Origin: Halobacillus litoralis
GTDB lineage: Bacteria > Bacillota > Bacilli > Bacillales > Halobacillaceae
DNA length: 64,000 nt
Assembly (NCBI RefSeq): GCF_020524085.2
Contig: NZ_CP129016.1
Location: 3,466,001 to 3,530,000 of the forward strand
Direction: 5' to 3'
The notes beneath the pieces were generated by a model that worked only from the letters and a program-made list of their open reading frames with translations, made no database searches and was not told the origin of the DNA. Below are positions 25,650 to 34,528 of this stretch, one piece after another. How positions within the stretch are numbered: the first letter of the stretch is position 1; every line of letters begins with the position of its first letter. The position numbers and the translations under genes are program-made.

Positions 25650-26987
25650 TTATGATTGATGGTGTGCAGCCAAGGCCTTTTTCGTTCCGAAGGTTTGGAA
25701 GACGTTATTTTGTTGTATGGAATAGACCTCTCTCCCTGCGATACGGTTGATGATCACAGCATTTCGATGCGCCCCAAGTCCAAGGTCAGGTGCGCCGACG
25801 CCGTGGGTGTGAAGTTCGCCATTTTGGATGAAAATGTGCCCATCCGCCTTGAGGTCTGTAGCCAGGTCATAGCCTTTGTTCACAGTAAACCTGCCCTGAT
25901 CATCCCAGGTGATGCTGTCCTTTAACTTTGAGAAAAAGGCGGGCACACGAGGCTGATATCCCGTCCCTAAAATGACCAGGTCCGCCTCCATCTCCAGAGG
26001 ATCTTCGGTTACTTTCTGATAACCTCTTAATTTCAAATGGTCCCCTTCTGGTTGAATGGCAGTCACTTCTGTCATTGCTTGAAGCTGGATCGATGGATCG
26101 GTGTTGCCGACCGTCCGCTCATAAAGATGGTCATAAATGGCAGCGATCGTTTCTGCACTGATTCCTTTGTAGAGAAGGTCCTGCTTATGTAACAGCTGGT
26201 CTTTCTTCCATTGAGGCAGCTCATAGAAGAAATCGATATAATCTGGAGAGAAATACTCAAGCCCAAGCTTTGAGTACTCCATCGGAAAGAACCCTTGCGA
26301 CCTTGTGTACCACTGAAGCGAACCGCCTGTTTCCTCCTGGTGTTTTGCCACATCAAGGAAAACTTCCGCCGCGCTCTGTCCCGATCCAATGACAGCTACA
26401 GACCTGGATAAATCACACGATGGTTTTCTCTTCAAATATTCGGACGTATGAAAAACGGATGCTCCCAGTGCATCATGTAGCGCCTCTGGTACCCGTGGCT
26501 CCGTACCGATGCCCATCACGATGTTTTTAGCGATGTACGTAGATTCCTCACCTGATTTGGAATCCAGAGATTTCACTTGATAGCGCGTTTTTTCACCGAT
26601 TTCTACAGTGGTCACCCGGGTGACTTCCTTGCCAAACCGAAGACTGTCCAGCCGGTCGCTGACCCAGCGGCAGTAGTGGTTGTACTCCTTCCTCGGGATA
26701 TGGAACTTCTCCAGAAAATAAAAATTGTACAAACGGTTATGTTCCTGCAGGTAATTTAGAAAGCTGTTCTTATTCGTGACATCCGCCATGCTGACCAGGT
26801 CTGCGAAAAAAGGCACCTGCAGTGTCGTCCCTTCCATCAACAGATGAGGGTGCCACTGGAACTCTTCTTCCCTTTCCAGAAAGAGTGCCCCCACATCATC
26901 GACCGTATCCAAGAGGGCGGCCATCCCTAAATTGAACGGCCCAAGCCCGATGCCGATCACATCAAAGATCTGCTTTTCTGTATTCAT
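25650..26987 (-). CDS. rhbE: Siderophore amine N-monooxygenase (RhbE/IucD-like)
   Basis: FAD- and NADPH-dependent N-hydroxylase of 445 residues that makes the N-hydroxy-diamine of hydroxamate siderophores. FAD site GIGLGPFNLGMAAL at about 11-24, NADPH site VIGSGQSAAEVFLD in the middle, and the C-terminal LGTGYQPRVPAF and GLGAHRNAVIINRI signatures of the lysine/ornithine N-monooxygenase family. ATG 26987 follows GAGGTGGAACG and overlaps the acetyltransferase gene by 26 bases. With a diaminobutyrate decarboxylase in the operon the likely substrate is 1,3-diaminopropane (inference from the rhizobactin/schizokinen pathway). Confidence 0.92.
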   Translation of the reverse strand: MNTEKQIFDVIGIGLGPFNLGMAALLDTVDDVGALFLEREEEFQWHPHLLMEGTTLQVPFFADLVSMADVTNKNSFLNYLQEHNRLYNFYFLEKFHIPRKEYNHYCRWVSDRLDSLRFGKEVTRVTTVEIGEKTRYQVKSLDSKSGEESTYIAKNIVMGIGTEPRVPEALHDALGASVFHTSEYLKRKPSCDLSRSVAVIGSGQSAAEVFLDVAKHQEETGGSLQWYTRSQGFFPMEYSKLGLEYFSPDYIDFFYELPQWKKDQLLHKQDLLYKGISAETIAAIYDHLYERTVGNTDPSIQLQAMTEVTAIQPEGDHLKLRGYQKVTEDPLEMEADLVILGTGYQPRVPAFFSKLKDSITWDDQGRFTVNKGYDLATDLKADGHIFIQNGELHTHGVGAPDLGLGAHRNAVIINRIAGREVYSIQQNNVFQTFGTKKALAAHHQS

Positions 26988-27543
26988 CGTTCCACCTCGA
27001 TTCAAATGTTTCTCGTTCACAAAACATGAGCTGCGCCTTTTTATCCGGCAACTGTATGGGAGTAATTGGTGTAAACCCGCACTTTTCGAAAATATGGATC
27101 ATCTTTTCATTCCTAATGTCCGGTTCTGCCACGACTTTCGTTGTTGCATCCTGTTCCAATTGAAAACGCACCATCGCTCTTAAAAGGGGCAGGGCAAAGC
27201 CTGAACCGAGGTAATCCTTTTCCCCGATCAACAGATGAATTCCCTGATCGTAAGCTTTTGGCGAGTATGAGTTTTCTAAGACATCCCCTTTGACCCAATA
27301 TGCTTCCCAATAGCTCATCACTTCCCCGTCGATCATGCCGAGATAAAGCGTCTGATGAGTGTCGCGCAGTGCTTTCCGGTAATGTTTTTCAAAACGCTCA
27401 AACGGAAGATTCAACTGCCAGAAGGGATGCACCTGGTCTTCATTCATCCACTTGTGAACCAAAGCGACATCTTCCATTAGAGCTTTCCGAAACGCAATCG
27501 TGCGCTGGATCGTTTCATCATAGACCTCAAATTCAATGCTCAT
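26962..27543 (-). CDS. rhbD: Siderophore N-acetyltransferase (RhbD/IucB-like)
   Basis: GNAT-type acetyltransferase of 193 residues that acetylates the N-hydroxylated diamine. The IucB/RhbD signature is visible: VHKWMNEDQVHPFWQLNLPF near the N-terminus, GIHLLIGEKDYLGSGFALPL for acyl-CoA binding, and VVAEPDIRNEKMIHIFEKCG. It overlaps the upstream synthetase gene by 11 bases and the monooxygenase by 26, so the three are co-translated. A second, divergent member of the same family is encoded at 33385-34023. Confidence 0.9.
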   Translation of the reverse strand: MSIEFEVYDETIQRTIAFRKALMEDVALVHKWMNEDQVHPFWQLNLPFERFEKHYRKALRDTHQTLYLGMIDGEVMSYWEAYWVKGDVLENSYSPKAYDQGIHLLIGEKDYLGSGFALPLLRAMVRFQLEQDATTKVVAEPDIRNEKMIHIFEKCGFTPITPIQLPDKKAQLMFCERETFESRWNDEYRKADL

Positions 27544-29287
27544 GGATGACTCCCACCTTTGCAGCAAGCGGATTATCAACCGCAGTATAGACCGACTGCG
27601 CTTCCATCGGCCCGACCAGTTCGTCCATATCGTACAAACGTGTCAGCAGATTGGCCTTACAAGGGAGCTTGCTCTCTTCCAAGAGACTTTGGACAAAAGA
27701 GGATGGATGATGGTTCATCAAACGGGTACGAAGAAGATCCATCAATTTCTCTTCATCGATCAATTGACCGACACCGAATCCGTTGATCAGCCCGTATAAA
27801 TGGTTGAAAACGAAATAATAGCGAAGCCGTTCATCTGCGACATCATCCTCACAGATGGTATCGCTTTTACTGTTCAATGAAGGAAGCCGTTCCACCAGTT
27901 GATCCGCTTTGGACCGGCTGAAATAATAGCCCTGGTTATCCCTGTAATAAAACTGGGAAGGGTAACCTTTTTCCAAACGAACAACGGAATTCTGCTGGTG
28001 GGCTTCAAGGGCGATGCCGTGCGTGTGGTGCAGCCAAAGGATAGGATCCAGGCTGATTGACAAATACTTGTCAAACCAATCGAGACTCACGTCTTCCACT
28101 GCACGCCCTTCCCGTTCGGCTAGACCTTGAATGATCGCAGAAAGTCTGGACTGCCCTCCGAAGGCATGATCCTGGACAAGCCCTGCAATTAGACTTACCT
28201 GATCGCTATCTTGGTAAAAAGGATTTTCCCTCAAGGAAACTTCAAATCCTGACGTTTCTTTGGATAAAAGAATATTGATCGCCGCAGGATCTTTCATCAT
28301 ATGGAAATTCGGATGGTGATGCTTCAGTTGCTCACCCAGCTCCGTGTCGAGCAAACGGGAAACTTCCACCCCTCTGGCTAGTTCCTTCGGCTGGTTCGCC
28401 CTCAAGGAGTTCGTGATTTTCACTGGCACAGAGAATTTGTACATAAACCGGGAAGATTCATTGTACAGCGTCCGGAACGATGAGGTAGCTGTAAACCGGA
28501 CACCCGCTGGTCCAAGATAGCTGAGCTCCCCGGAAGACAGCAAACGTTGAACTTCTGAATCTTCCAATACGACAGATACTTGAAGGGGGTGGACAGGGAT
28601 TAAACAGCGCCCCTTGTTCCACTCCTTCACAAGCCGTTCCGAACCTTCTGTATCTTTTACATCTTCATAGATGCAGGCAGATGCGGAACGATCCAAACTG
28701 GACTCTTCTTCAATAAGATCAGGATTCACACTGAAATAGTGGAGCTGGAACCTGCCTTTATATTCAGGCGAATACTTCCGGTCCTCAGCATCAGTCAGAC
28801 CTTGCTTGCTTTTCGGAGTTGGATGCAGCAAATGCCCGAACAGCAGCGACTGCTCCGCTTCGATAAATGTAAAATCTTCAGCCATCAGCTGGTGACGATC
28901 CTCGAAACGTGCGGCTACATAATCCTTCATTTTCTTGCAGCTGAGTATCACACGCAGGATGAGTTCATCTTCTGACCATTCCTGTCCATTCCCAATGAGC
29001 CATTCCTTCACAAGGAGGGTCGAGAGCGTAACATAGTCCAGAGTATGCGATTCTTCGTTTCCTTCTGATTGATAGGTGAACGGATAATCAAACAGATGCC
29101 TCCCTGTTAATGACCAATACTTCACGGGTACATGGATGACCAAATCCTGTCTGAGCAAAGGGATGCGCACCATTTTTCCATCGCCTTCGCCAGCATTCAT
29201 CCACTCATAGTTGCCCGTTTCTCTTAAGTAGCAATTAAGAAAACTTTGCATCGTAGCCTTTTCGGCAATTTCTTTTGCTTTATTCAA
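27533..29287 (-). CDS. rhbC: IucA/IucC family NIS siderophore synthetase (RhbC-like)
   Basis: First of two NIS synthetases, 584 residues. Family regions: LLFGHLLHPTPKSKQGL (conserved GHxxHPxxKxRxG-type ATP/citrate motif, here with a lysine-glutamine variation), LIPVHPLQ, FRTLYNESSRFMYKFSVPVK, LRANQPKELARGVE and the EAHQQNSVVRLEKGYPSQFY metal/substrate segment. TTG 29287 overlaps the decarboxylase stop as TTGA and follows AGGAGGGACACC. With the RhbF-like protein it should couple two N-acyl-N-hydroxydiaminopropane units to the two outer carboxyls of citrate. Confidence 0.9.
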   Translation of the reverse strand: MNKAKEIAEKATMQSFLNCYLRETGNYEWMNAGEGDGKMVRIPLLRQDLVIHVPVKYWSLTGRHLFDYPFTYQSEGNEESHTLDYVTLSTLLVKEWLIGNGQEWSEDELILRVILSCKKMKDYVAARFEDRHQLMAEDFTFIEAEQSLLFGHLLHPTPKSKQGLTDAEDRKYSPEYKGRFQLHYFSVNPDLIEEESSLDRSASACIYEDVKDTEGSERLVKEWNKGRCLIPVHPLQVSVVLEDSEVQRLLSSGELSYLGPAGVRFTATSSFRTLYNESSRFMYKFSVPVKITNSLRANQPKELARGVEVSRLLDTELGEQLKHHHPNFHMMKDPAAINILLSKETSGFEVSLRENPFYQDSDQVSLIAGLVQDHAFGGQSRLSAIIQGLAEREGRAVEDVSLDWFDKYLSISLDPILWLHHTHGIALEAHQQNSVVRLEKGYPSQFYYRDNQGYYFSRSKADQLVERLPSLNSKSDTICEDDVADERLRYYFVFNHLYGLINGFGVGQLIDEEKLMDLLRTRLMNHHPSSFVQSLLEESKLPCKANLLTRLYDMDELVGPMEAQSVYTAVDNPLAAKVGVIHEH

Positions 29288-30795
29288 TGAGGTGTCCCTC
29301 CTACTATCTGTTTCGCTGTATTCTCAATTTCATTGATCACGGCCCACACATCTTCTTCCGTCGTTCGTGGATTCAAGATTGTAAATTTCAAGTATGTTTC
29401 TCCTCTGACCGATGTTTTCGCAATGACCGCTTCTCCTTTGTGAAAAAGCCTTTGCTGAATTTTCCGGTTCAAATCATTCACATCCCCGCTTCCATCCGGC
29501 TGGTATTGAAAGACGACTGCGGAAAGTTCAGGAGAAGGATTTTCAACATAGAAAGCTTCGCGAGCCCCCAATTCCTCTGCAGCAAAACGCGCCACTTCCA
29601 TTGTCCTGTCCACCATCCTCCCTAATAAGCGCGTGCCGAGAACTTTCAAGGTCATAAGAACCTTCAGCGCATCAAACCTCCGTGTCGTCTGAATGCTCTT
29701 ATTCACAAGGTTCACTATGCCTTCTTCTTCATCTTCTAAAGGATTCAAGTAATCCGCGTGATGAGATAACAGCCTCAGGTGCTTCCGGTCTTTAACGACA
29801 AACATCCCACAGCTGATCGGCTGATACAGCCATTTATGGAAATCGAGCGTTACCGAATCCGCCCGGTTTATGCCAGCAAGCTTATCTCCGTGTTCCTCAC
29901 TAAGCAGAAGTCCTGCCCCGTAGGCCGCATCCACATGAAGCCAGAGTCCTTTTTCTTCACAAAAATCCGCAAGACTCTCGAGAGGATCGATGCTCCCAAA
30001 GTCGGTCGTGCCGCATGTACTGACAACCGCATAAGGAAGAAGCCCCTCCTGTTCCAGTTGTTCAACCGTACGTTTGACCTCCTCCGCATCCATCTGATGG
30101 TTCTCGTTAACGGGAACCGGAACGACTGCCTGTTCACCAAGACCCAGCTGCGACACGGATTTTTTCACAGAAAAATGAGCTTCCTCAGAACAGAGCACCC
30201 TCATCTTTTTGAACGACTCCGGCAGTCCGTCTCTTTGGACGACGTGGTTCCATTCCGACAGGCAGAAAGCATCGCGTGCAAGTAACATTCCCATATAGTT
30301 GGACTGTGTCCCTCCACTTGTGAAGACCCCTTCTCCTCTTTCCGAAAAACCGATAAGCGCTGAAAAGTAACGAGTCAACCCTTCTTCGACGTAAGTCGCT
30401 GCCGGGCTCTGATCCCATGAATCCATCGATTGGTTCAGCGATCCGATAATCAGTTCCGCCAGTATGCCTGGCAAAACGGGAGGGCAGTGTAGATGAGCCA
30501 TGCTCTTTTCGTGCGAAACGTGGAGACTATTCTTTATGACAGGGCCTTTGATTTCCTGTAGGACTTCATGTAGCGACTGCGGTTCTTCTGAAAAATCCAT
30601 GACCGTTTGAAGCTCCTGCTGGATGTCGTGTATGTCTTTTCCTTCCAATGGTCGATCAATGTCTTGAAAAACTTCCGCTAGGGCATCGATGACGAGTTCG
30701 ACATGGTTCCGAAAATGCTCTCCGCTTTCTTCGCCATGCTGAAGGAAAAAGGAATCAAATGCGGCAGCTGCTGATTTATTTGTTGTCGTTATCAT
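29284..30795 (-). CDS. rhbB: L-2,4-diaminobutyrate decarboxylase
   Basis: PLP enzyme of group II decarboxylases that turns L-2,4-diaminobutyrate into 1,3-diaminopropane, the siderophore backbone amine. About 503 residues. Motifs: FTSGGTQSNYMGMLLARD (PLP phosphate), WLHVDAAYGAG with the PLP-ring aspartate, and TLDFHKWLYQP with the Schiff-base lysine. ATG 30795 has GGAGTG at proper distance; GTG 30804, overlapping the aminotransferase stop, is the alternative. It is directly followed by rhbC with a 4-base overlap. The pairing with the upstream aminotransferase is the hallmark of diaminopropane synthesis. Confidence 0.9.
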   Translation of the reverse strand: MITTTNKSAAAAFDSFFLQHGEESGEHFRNHVELVIDALAEVFQDIDRPLEGKDIHDIQQELQTVMDFSEEPQSLHEVLQEIKGPVIKNSLHVSHEKSMAHLHCPPVLPGILAELIIGSLNQSMDSWDQSPAATYVEEGLTRYFSALIGFSERGEGVFTSGGTQSNYMGMLLARDAFCLSEWNHVVQRDGLPESFKKMRVLCSEEAHFSVKKSVSQLGLGEQAVVPVPVNENHQMDAEEVKRTVEQLEQEGLLPYAVVSTCGTTDFGSIDPLESLADFCEEKGLWLHVDAAYGAGLLLSEEHGDKLAGINRADSVTLDFHKWLYQPISCGMFVVKDRKHLRLLSHHADYLNPLEDEEEGIVNLVNKSIQTTRRFDALKVLMTLKVLGTRLLGRMVDRTMEVARFAAEELGAREAFYVENPSPELSAVVFQYQPDGSGDVNDLNRKIQQRLFHKGEAVIAKTSVRGETYLKFTILNPRTTEEDVWAVINEIENTAKQIVGGTPH

Positions 30796-30800
30796 ATCTT

Positions 30801-32150
30801 TCACTCCGTAACGGCAGCAGCTACGGCTTCGTTGAAGATGGATACGATTGTATCGACCTGCTCTTCTGTAATGATGAGTGGTGGCAGGAAGCGGAGCACA
30901 GATCCATGGCGGCCACCACTTTCAAGAATCAACCCACGATCAAAACAGCCTTTTTGAATCCGGTTCGTCAAATCGGGATCCGCTGGATGACTGCCTCCCA
31001 GCCCAGGTTTTCCTGAAGGATCAACGATTTCCACTCCAAGCATCAAGCCGCGTCCGCGCACATCCCCAAGCTGCGGGTAATGCTTCTGCAGTTCTGTTAA
31101 CGACCTGAAAATCTTTTCGCCCATTGCTTTTGCATGAGTTAAAAGCTGGTGTTCCTTAATATATTTAAGGGTAGCTGTTCCTGCAGCCATCGCCATTTGG
31201 TTGCCCCGGAAGGTACCGATATGAGCCCCGGGCTCCCATGCATCCAGATCACGATCATAAACGACAACCGAGAGCGGAAGACTGCCGCCAATCGCTTTTG
31301 ACAGCACAAAAGCATCCGGTACAATGCCTGCATGTTCAAAGGAGAAGAGTTCTCCTGTGCGGCCGATTCCTGTTTGGACTTCATCAATGATCAGCGGAAT
31401 CCCACGTTCTTTCGTAATCCGGCGCATTTCCTGCAGCCACTCAATCGGTGCTGGAATGGAACCACCTTCTCCTTGTACGGTTTCAAAAATCATGGCTGCC
31501 GGAGGAAGAATCCCACTCTCCGGATCATCGAGCAATTGTTCAATGTAAGCGACGCTCAGCTCAGCCCCTTCTTTTCCTCCTTTTCCGAATGGACAACGGT
31601 AATCATAAGGGTATGGAAGGAAGTGTGTATCCGGCATCAATCCCTGTACACGCTTCTTCGGTCCAAGGTTTCCACTGATCGCCATCGTTCCATGAGTCGC
31701 ACCATGATATCCGCCCTGGAAGGTGAGTATGCTTTGTCTACCTGTCGCGGTTTTGGCAAGTTTCAATGCTGCTTCAATCGCATCACCGCCTGTCGGCCCA
31801 CAAAACTGAACCTTCGCGCGGTCACGGAAGCCTTCCGGAAGACTTGAGAACAGCTCATCGACAAATTGTTCTTTCACTTCTGTCGTAAGATCGAGCGTAT
31901 GTAATGGCAATTTATCGTGAAGCACTTTTTCCATCGCTTCAATGACGACTGGGTGATTATGTCCTAAAGCCAATGTTCCAGCGCCGGCCAGACAATCGAT
32001 GTAACGGTTGCCCTCCACGTCTGTGATGTAGACCCCTTCTGCTTCCTGGATCGCTAACGGAAAACGTCGCGGATACGACCTCGCATTCGACTCTCGTTGA
32101 TTTTGTTGATTCAATAATTCCTGATTGGATTTCTTTATATTCACACTCAT
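30801..32150 (-). CDS. rhbA: Diaminobutyrate-2-oxoglutarate transaminase
   Basis: Class III aminotransferase of 449 residues that makes L-2,4-diaminobutyrate from aspartate semialdehyde with glutamate as donor. Features: FCGPTGGDAIEAALKLAK (PLP phosphate), IDEVQTGIGRTG, and Schiff-base lysine in VLSKAIGGSLPLS. ATG 32150 follows AAAAGGAGTGG. It opens the siderophore operon and is preceded by a promoter with Fur boxes. Compared with the gabT-like enzyme at 8661 it carries the longer N-terminal arm (LLNQQNQRESNARSYPRRFP) typical of Dat/EctB relatives. EctB is the main alternative, but no ectA or ectC is present and the decarboxylase follows directly. Confidence 0.93.
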   Translation of the reverse strand: MSVNIKKSNQELLNQQNQRESNARSYPRRFPLAIQEAEGVYITDVEGNRYIDCLAGAGTLALGHNHPVVIEAMEKVLHDKLPLHTLDLTTEVKEQFVDELFSSLPEGFRDRAKVQFCGPTGGDAIEAALKLAKTATGRQSILTFQGGYHGATHGTMAISGNLGPKKRVQGLMPDTHFLPYPYDYRCPFGKGGKEGAELSVAYIEQLLDDPESGILPPAAMIFETVQGEGGSIPAPIEWLQEMRRITKERGIPLIIDEVQTGIGRTGELFSFEHAGIVPDAFVLSKAIGGSLPLSVVVYDRDLDAWEPGAHIGTFRGNQMAMAAGTATLKYIKEHQLLTHAKAMGEKIFRSLTELQKHYPQLGDVRGRGLMLGVEIVDPSGKPGLGGSHPADPDLTNRIQKGCFDRGLILESGGRHGSVLRFLPPLIITEEQVDTIVSIFNEAVAAAVTE

Positions 32151-32191
32151 GTGATTCCACTCCTTTTCGTTTTACTCAATGGCCTACAGCT

Positions 32192-32221
32192 ATACTATTT
32201 GATAATGATTATCAATGTCAA
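32192..32221 (-). promoter_or_regulatory. Promoter of the siderophore operon with Fur box in the spacer
   Basis: Minus strand: -35 TTGACA (32216-32221), an 18-base spacer and -10 TAGTAT (32192-32197). A Fur box at 32201-32219 (GATAATGATTATCAATGTC, 17 of 19 to consensus) fills the spacer, so Fe-Fur would block polymerase binding. Confidence 0.88.
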
Positions 32222-32229
32222 CACTAATT

Positions 32230-32248
32230 GAAAACTATTATCATTCTC
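32230..32248. promoter_or_regulatory. Second, upstream Fur box
   Basis: GAAAACTATTATCATTCTC matches the Fur consensus at 15 of 19 positions and lies just upstream of the -35 element. Confidence 0.65.
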
Positions 32249-32402
32249 AGTTATGCACTCACCTTTTGATATAGAGCGGTTTTTATCAGGGATACGAGTC
32301 GATAATTTTTCTGATAATTAAGGAAAACGTGAATGAAAACAGGCGTTTTTAACTATTCCCTCCTCCATTACTAGTATTTTCTTCACCTGTTTTAAATTAG
32401 GC

Positions 32403-32437
32403 AAAAAAAAGTCCACCTCCGCGAACGAAGGTGGAAC
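32403..32437 (-). terminator. Terminator of the acyltransferase-esterase unit
   Basis: Minus-strand TCCACCT / AGGTGGA stem followed by C and eight T. Confidence 0.85.
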
Positions 32438-32440
32438 ATG

Positions 32441-33388
32441 TTATGGATGCAGCATTTCTTTTAGTGCACTCGTTATATCCTCAAGGGCTTCTGCAGAACG
32501 ATCCACGACACCAGCCATATTGATAAAACTGTGGACGAGATCTTCAAAATGGAGATGATTTACGGACACTCCTGAGGTTTCGAGCCGCTCAGCATAAGTA
32601 AACGCCTCTACCCTCAGAGGGTCATACTCTGCGGTCACCATCAAAGTTTGAGGTAACTTGGCCATGCTTCGAGTCCGTAACGGCGATACAAACACATCCC
32701 GCCCATCTTCCTCCTTTTTCAAATAATGCTGGAAGAACCATTTCATTTTTTCGTTCGTCAGGTTGTATGTATAATTCGCCTTATACGATGCCGTATCGAA
32801 GTTATGATCCAACACAGGGGTAATGAGAAATTGATGAGAAATCTCAATTTCCTCATCATCCATAAAATAAATCGCCGAAGCAGCAGCCAGGTTACCGCCA
32901 GAGCTTTCTCCTCCAACAGCCAGCCGTGTGAAGTCTATGTTCCACCGATGAGCCTCAATGGAGACCCATGTGACGGTATCCAAAGCATCGTGAAAAGCTG
33001 CCGGGTATTTATGTTCAGGCGCTAAGCGGTAATCCACAGAGATCACAACGGTTTGCGCATGAGACGAAAAATAACGACAGATATTATCTGAACTGTCGAT
33101 ATTCCCGAATACCCAGCCACCCCCGTGAAAATAAACGAGCACAGGAAATGGTCCTTCTCCTTCAGGCGTATAGATTCTAACCGGAACTTCATTCCCTGAT
33201 CTGCCCTGAAAAGAAGAATCAAACACGGTCACACCGTCTACTGGCAGCTCTTTAAAATATTCTCTAGCCACTTCGTAGTAATCTCTCGACTGTGCGGGCG
33301 TTAATTGATCGAGCGCGGGATGTTCAAGCTCTACCATCCGATTTCCAATGGTTTTAAGTAAACGGAGTACTTGTGGATCTACTTTCAT
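32441..33388 (-). CDS. Alpha/beta hydrolase, hormone-sensitive-lipase type esterase
   Basis: Carboxylesterase of 315 residues in the HSL family. Oxyanion motif YFHGGGWV near 88-95, nucleophile serine in GGESSGGN, acid D in AEYDPLR and catalytic H in LVHSF. No signal peptide, so it is cytosolic. Its ATG overlaps the stop of the upstream acyltransferase gene (ATGA), and the pair is transcribed from a Fur-controlled region. A role in trimming or hydrolysing an acylated siderophore is possible, but known siderophore esterases are usually of other families, so this is only context-based. The generic alternative is a short-chain ester hydrolase. Confidence 0.82.
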   Translation of the reverse strand: MKVDPQVLRLLKTIGNRMVELEHPALDQLTPAQSRDYYEVAREYFKELPVDGVTVFDSSFQGRSGNEVPVRIYTPEGEGPFPVLVYFHGGGWVFGNIDSSDNICRYFSSHAQTVVISVDYRLAPEHKYPAAFHDALDTVTWVSIEAHRWNIDFTRLAVGGESSGGNLAAASAIYFMDDEEIEISHQFLITPVLDHNFDTASYKANYTYNLTNEKMKWFFQHYLKKEEDGRDVFVSPLRTRSMAKLPQTLMVTAEYDPLRVEAFTYAERLETSGVSVNHLHFEDLVHSFINMAGVVDRSAEALEDITSALKEMLHP

Positions 33389-34023
33389 ACCACCAGCTCA
33401 CTTTTGGACGTACGCATCCTGGTCAACATCTCAGTTTCGACGTCATTGTCCCGAAGTGATTTTTCAAATGCTTCTTTCGCTCCCACAATTAAGGCTGCTT
33501 GCTTCCCATGAAGATCAATCGGACCGAGATTTTCTCCACCCACCTGCTTCAAAATCGGAATTACAATACGGTTCCGGCGGTCGGGTTCTCCAATGATTCT
33601 TTTTGCCTGATAACGATCAAACAGGAAATAGATCATCGCACGAACAAGCGACAAACCATCCTCCTTATTCAACAAATGACGAGGCCCAATCAACAGATGC
33701 ATACCTAAATCGCCGTGTTGATCGTCGTAATAGTCTTGGATCGGATCCTTATCAATCGCATACGCAATTAAATAGCAGACAGGCTTTCCATTGTATGTAC
33801 CTATGTAACCGTCCTTATGTTCTGCTTCTACGGACTTTCGAACCCAGGAACGAAGCTCTCCCATTGAAAGATCCAGCTTCCAAAATGGAGCAATGTGCTT
33901 CTGATGCATCCAGTCATAAAGCAGTTCCACGTCTTTTTCTTCATCCAGGGGCCGAAAAGAAAAAGACGATTCCTTCGCCCCCTCCTTCATCGTTAATTGC
34001 GCGATAGGATTACTATCATTCAT
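33385..34023 (-). CDS. Second siderophore-type N-acyltransferase (IucB/RhbD family)
   Basis: GNAT protein of 212 residues related to the RhbD-like enzyme of the main operon: LYDWMHQKHIAPFWKLDLSM, GMHLLIGPRHLLNKEDGLSL and IIGEPDRRNRIVIPILKQVG align with the matching segments there. ATG 34023 follows AGGAGGAGAT. It is first in a two-gene unit with an esterase and has its own Fur box, so expression is iron-controlled but separate from the main operon. It may add a different acyl group, as in asymmetrically acylated relatives such as rhizobactin 1021, or act in a different hydroxamate pathway; sequence alone does not decide. Confidence 0.85.
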   Translation of the reverse strand: MNDSNPIAQLTMKEGAKESSFSFRPLDEEKDVELLYDWMHQKHIAPFWKLDLSMGELRSWVRKSVEAEHKDGYIGTYNGKPVCYLIAYAIDKDPIQDYYDDQHGDLGMHLLIGPRHLLNKEDGLSLVRAMIYFLFDRYQAKRIIGEPDRRNRIVIPILKQVGGENLGPIDLHGKQAALIVGAKEAFEKSLRDNDVETEMLTRMRTSKSELVV

Positions 34024-34036
34024 TCTATCTCCTCCT

Positions 34037-34077
34037 CATAAACAAATGATAACGATTTTCATTATCATTTGTTTATG
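34037..34077. promoter_or_regulatory. Fur box within a perfect 16-bp inverted repeat
   Basis: Arms CATAAACAAATGATAA (34037-34052) and its exact complement (34062-34077) flank nine bases. The centre, GATAACGATTTTCATTATC (34048-34066), matches the Fur consensus at 17 of 19 positions. It lies 14 bases upstream of the acyltransferase start codon. Confidence 0.85.
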
Positions 34078-34297
34078 ATTATAGAAAAGATAACAGCCAA
34101 TGGTCAACGGATCTTTTGACCTATACCCATCGCTGGCAAGGAAAAGAACGGCCCCCCCCTTTCCAATAAATAGAAAAATATTGCTTGCAGAAGTAAAAAG
34201 ATTGTAAAAGATACACCATTCACTTAACGAACGAACGTAAGCAGAGTAGAATGTGAGATAGACCGAGCTACACGGAGACTGATCTGGTGGGAGGCAA
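34078..34297. other. Intergenic stretch between the siderophore locus and a small ORF
   Basis: Contains a run of eight C around 34152-34159 and AT-rich sequence that may hold the promoter of the small ORF at 34298 (TTGCTT near 34182). No coding frame supported. Confidence 0.4.
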
Positions 34298-34528
34298 ATG
34301 ATGAAAATACAAACGGTTTACGACCGTCTTAACAATGAAAAGATTGTTGGAATGTATTACAAATTATTAACCGAAATATTCGATGGTACGCTTTCGGATG
34401 TCATGTTTAACGAGGTAGACTTATTAGAAACCATTGCCGCAGATAGAGGGTTCTCCCTTTCCTATTATAGATTCAGAGAACATTTAAATAGACCTTCCCA
34501 GTTGATCATACTCATAAGATTCAACTGA
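34298..34528 (+). CDS. Small conserved-looking protein of unknown function
   Basis: A 76-residue frame with the site GGTGGGAGG before ATG ATG at 34298/34301. The sequence is helical and mixed in charge (VYDRLNNEKIVGMYYKLLTE, SDVMFNEVDLLETIAADRG) with no membrane segment or known motif. It stands alone between the siderophore locus and the metalloprotease gene. Codon use and ribosome site look genuine, but I do not recognise the family. Confidence 0.55.
   Translation: MMKIQTVYDRLNNEKIVGMYYKLLTEIFDGTLSDVMFNEVDLLETIAADRGFSLSYYRFREHLNRPSQLIILIRFN

Noticed and set aside
30801..32150. EctB of an ectoine operon
   Set aside because: No ectA or ectC follows; the next gene is a diaminobutyrate decarboxylase, which fits diaminopropane synthesis.
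34152..34159. Run of eight C as a phase-variation tract
   Set aside because: It is about 140 bases before the nearest start and not within a gene or clear promoter spacer.
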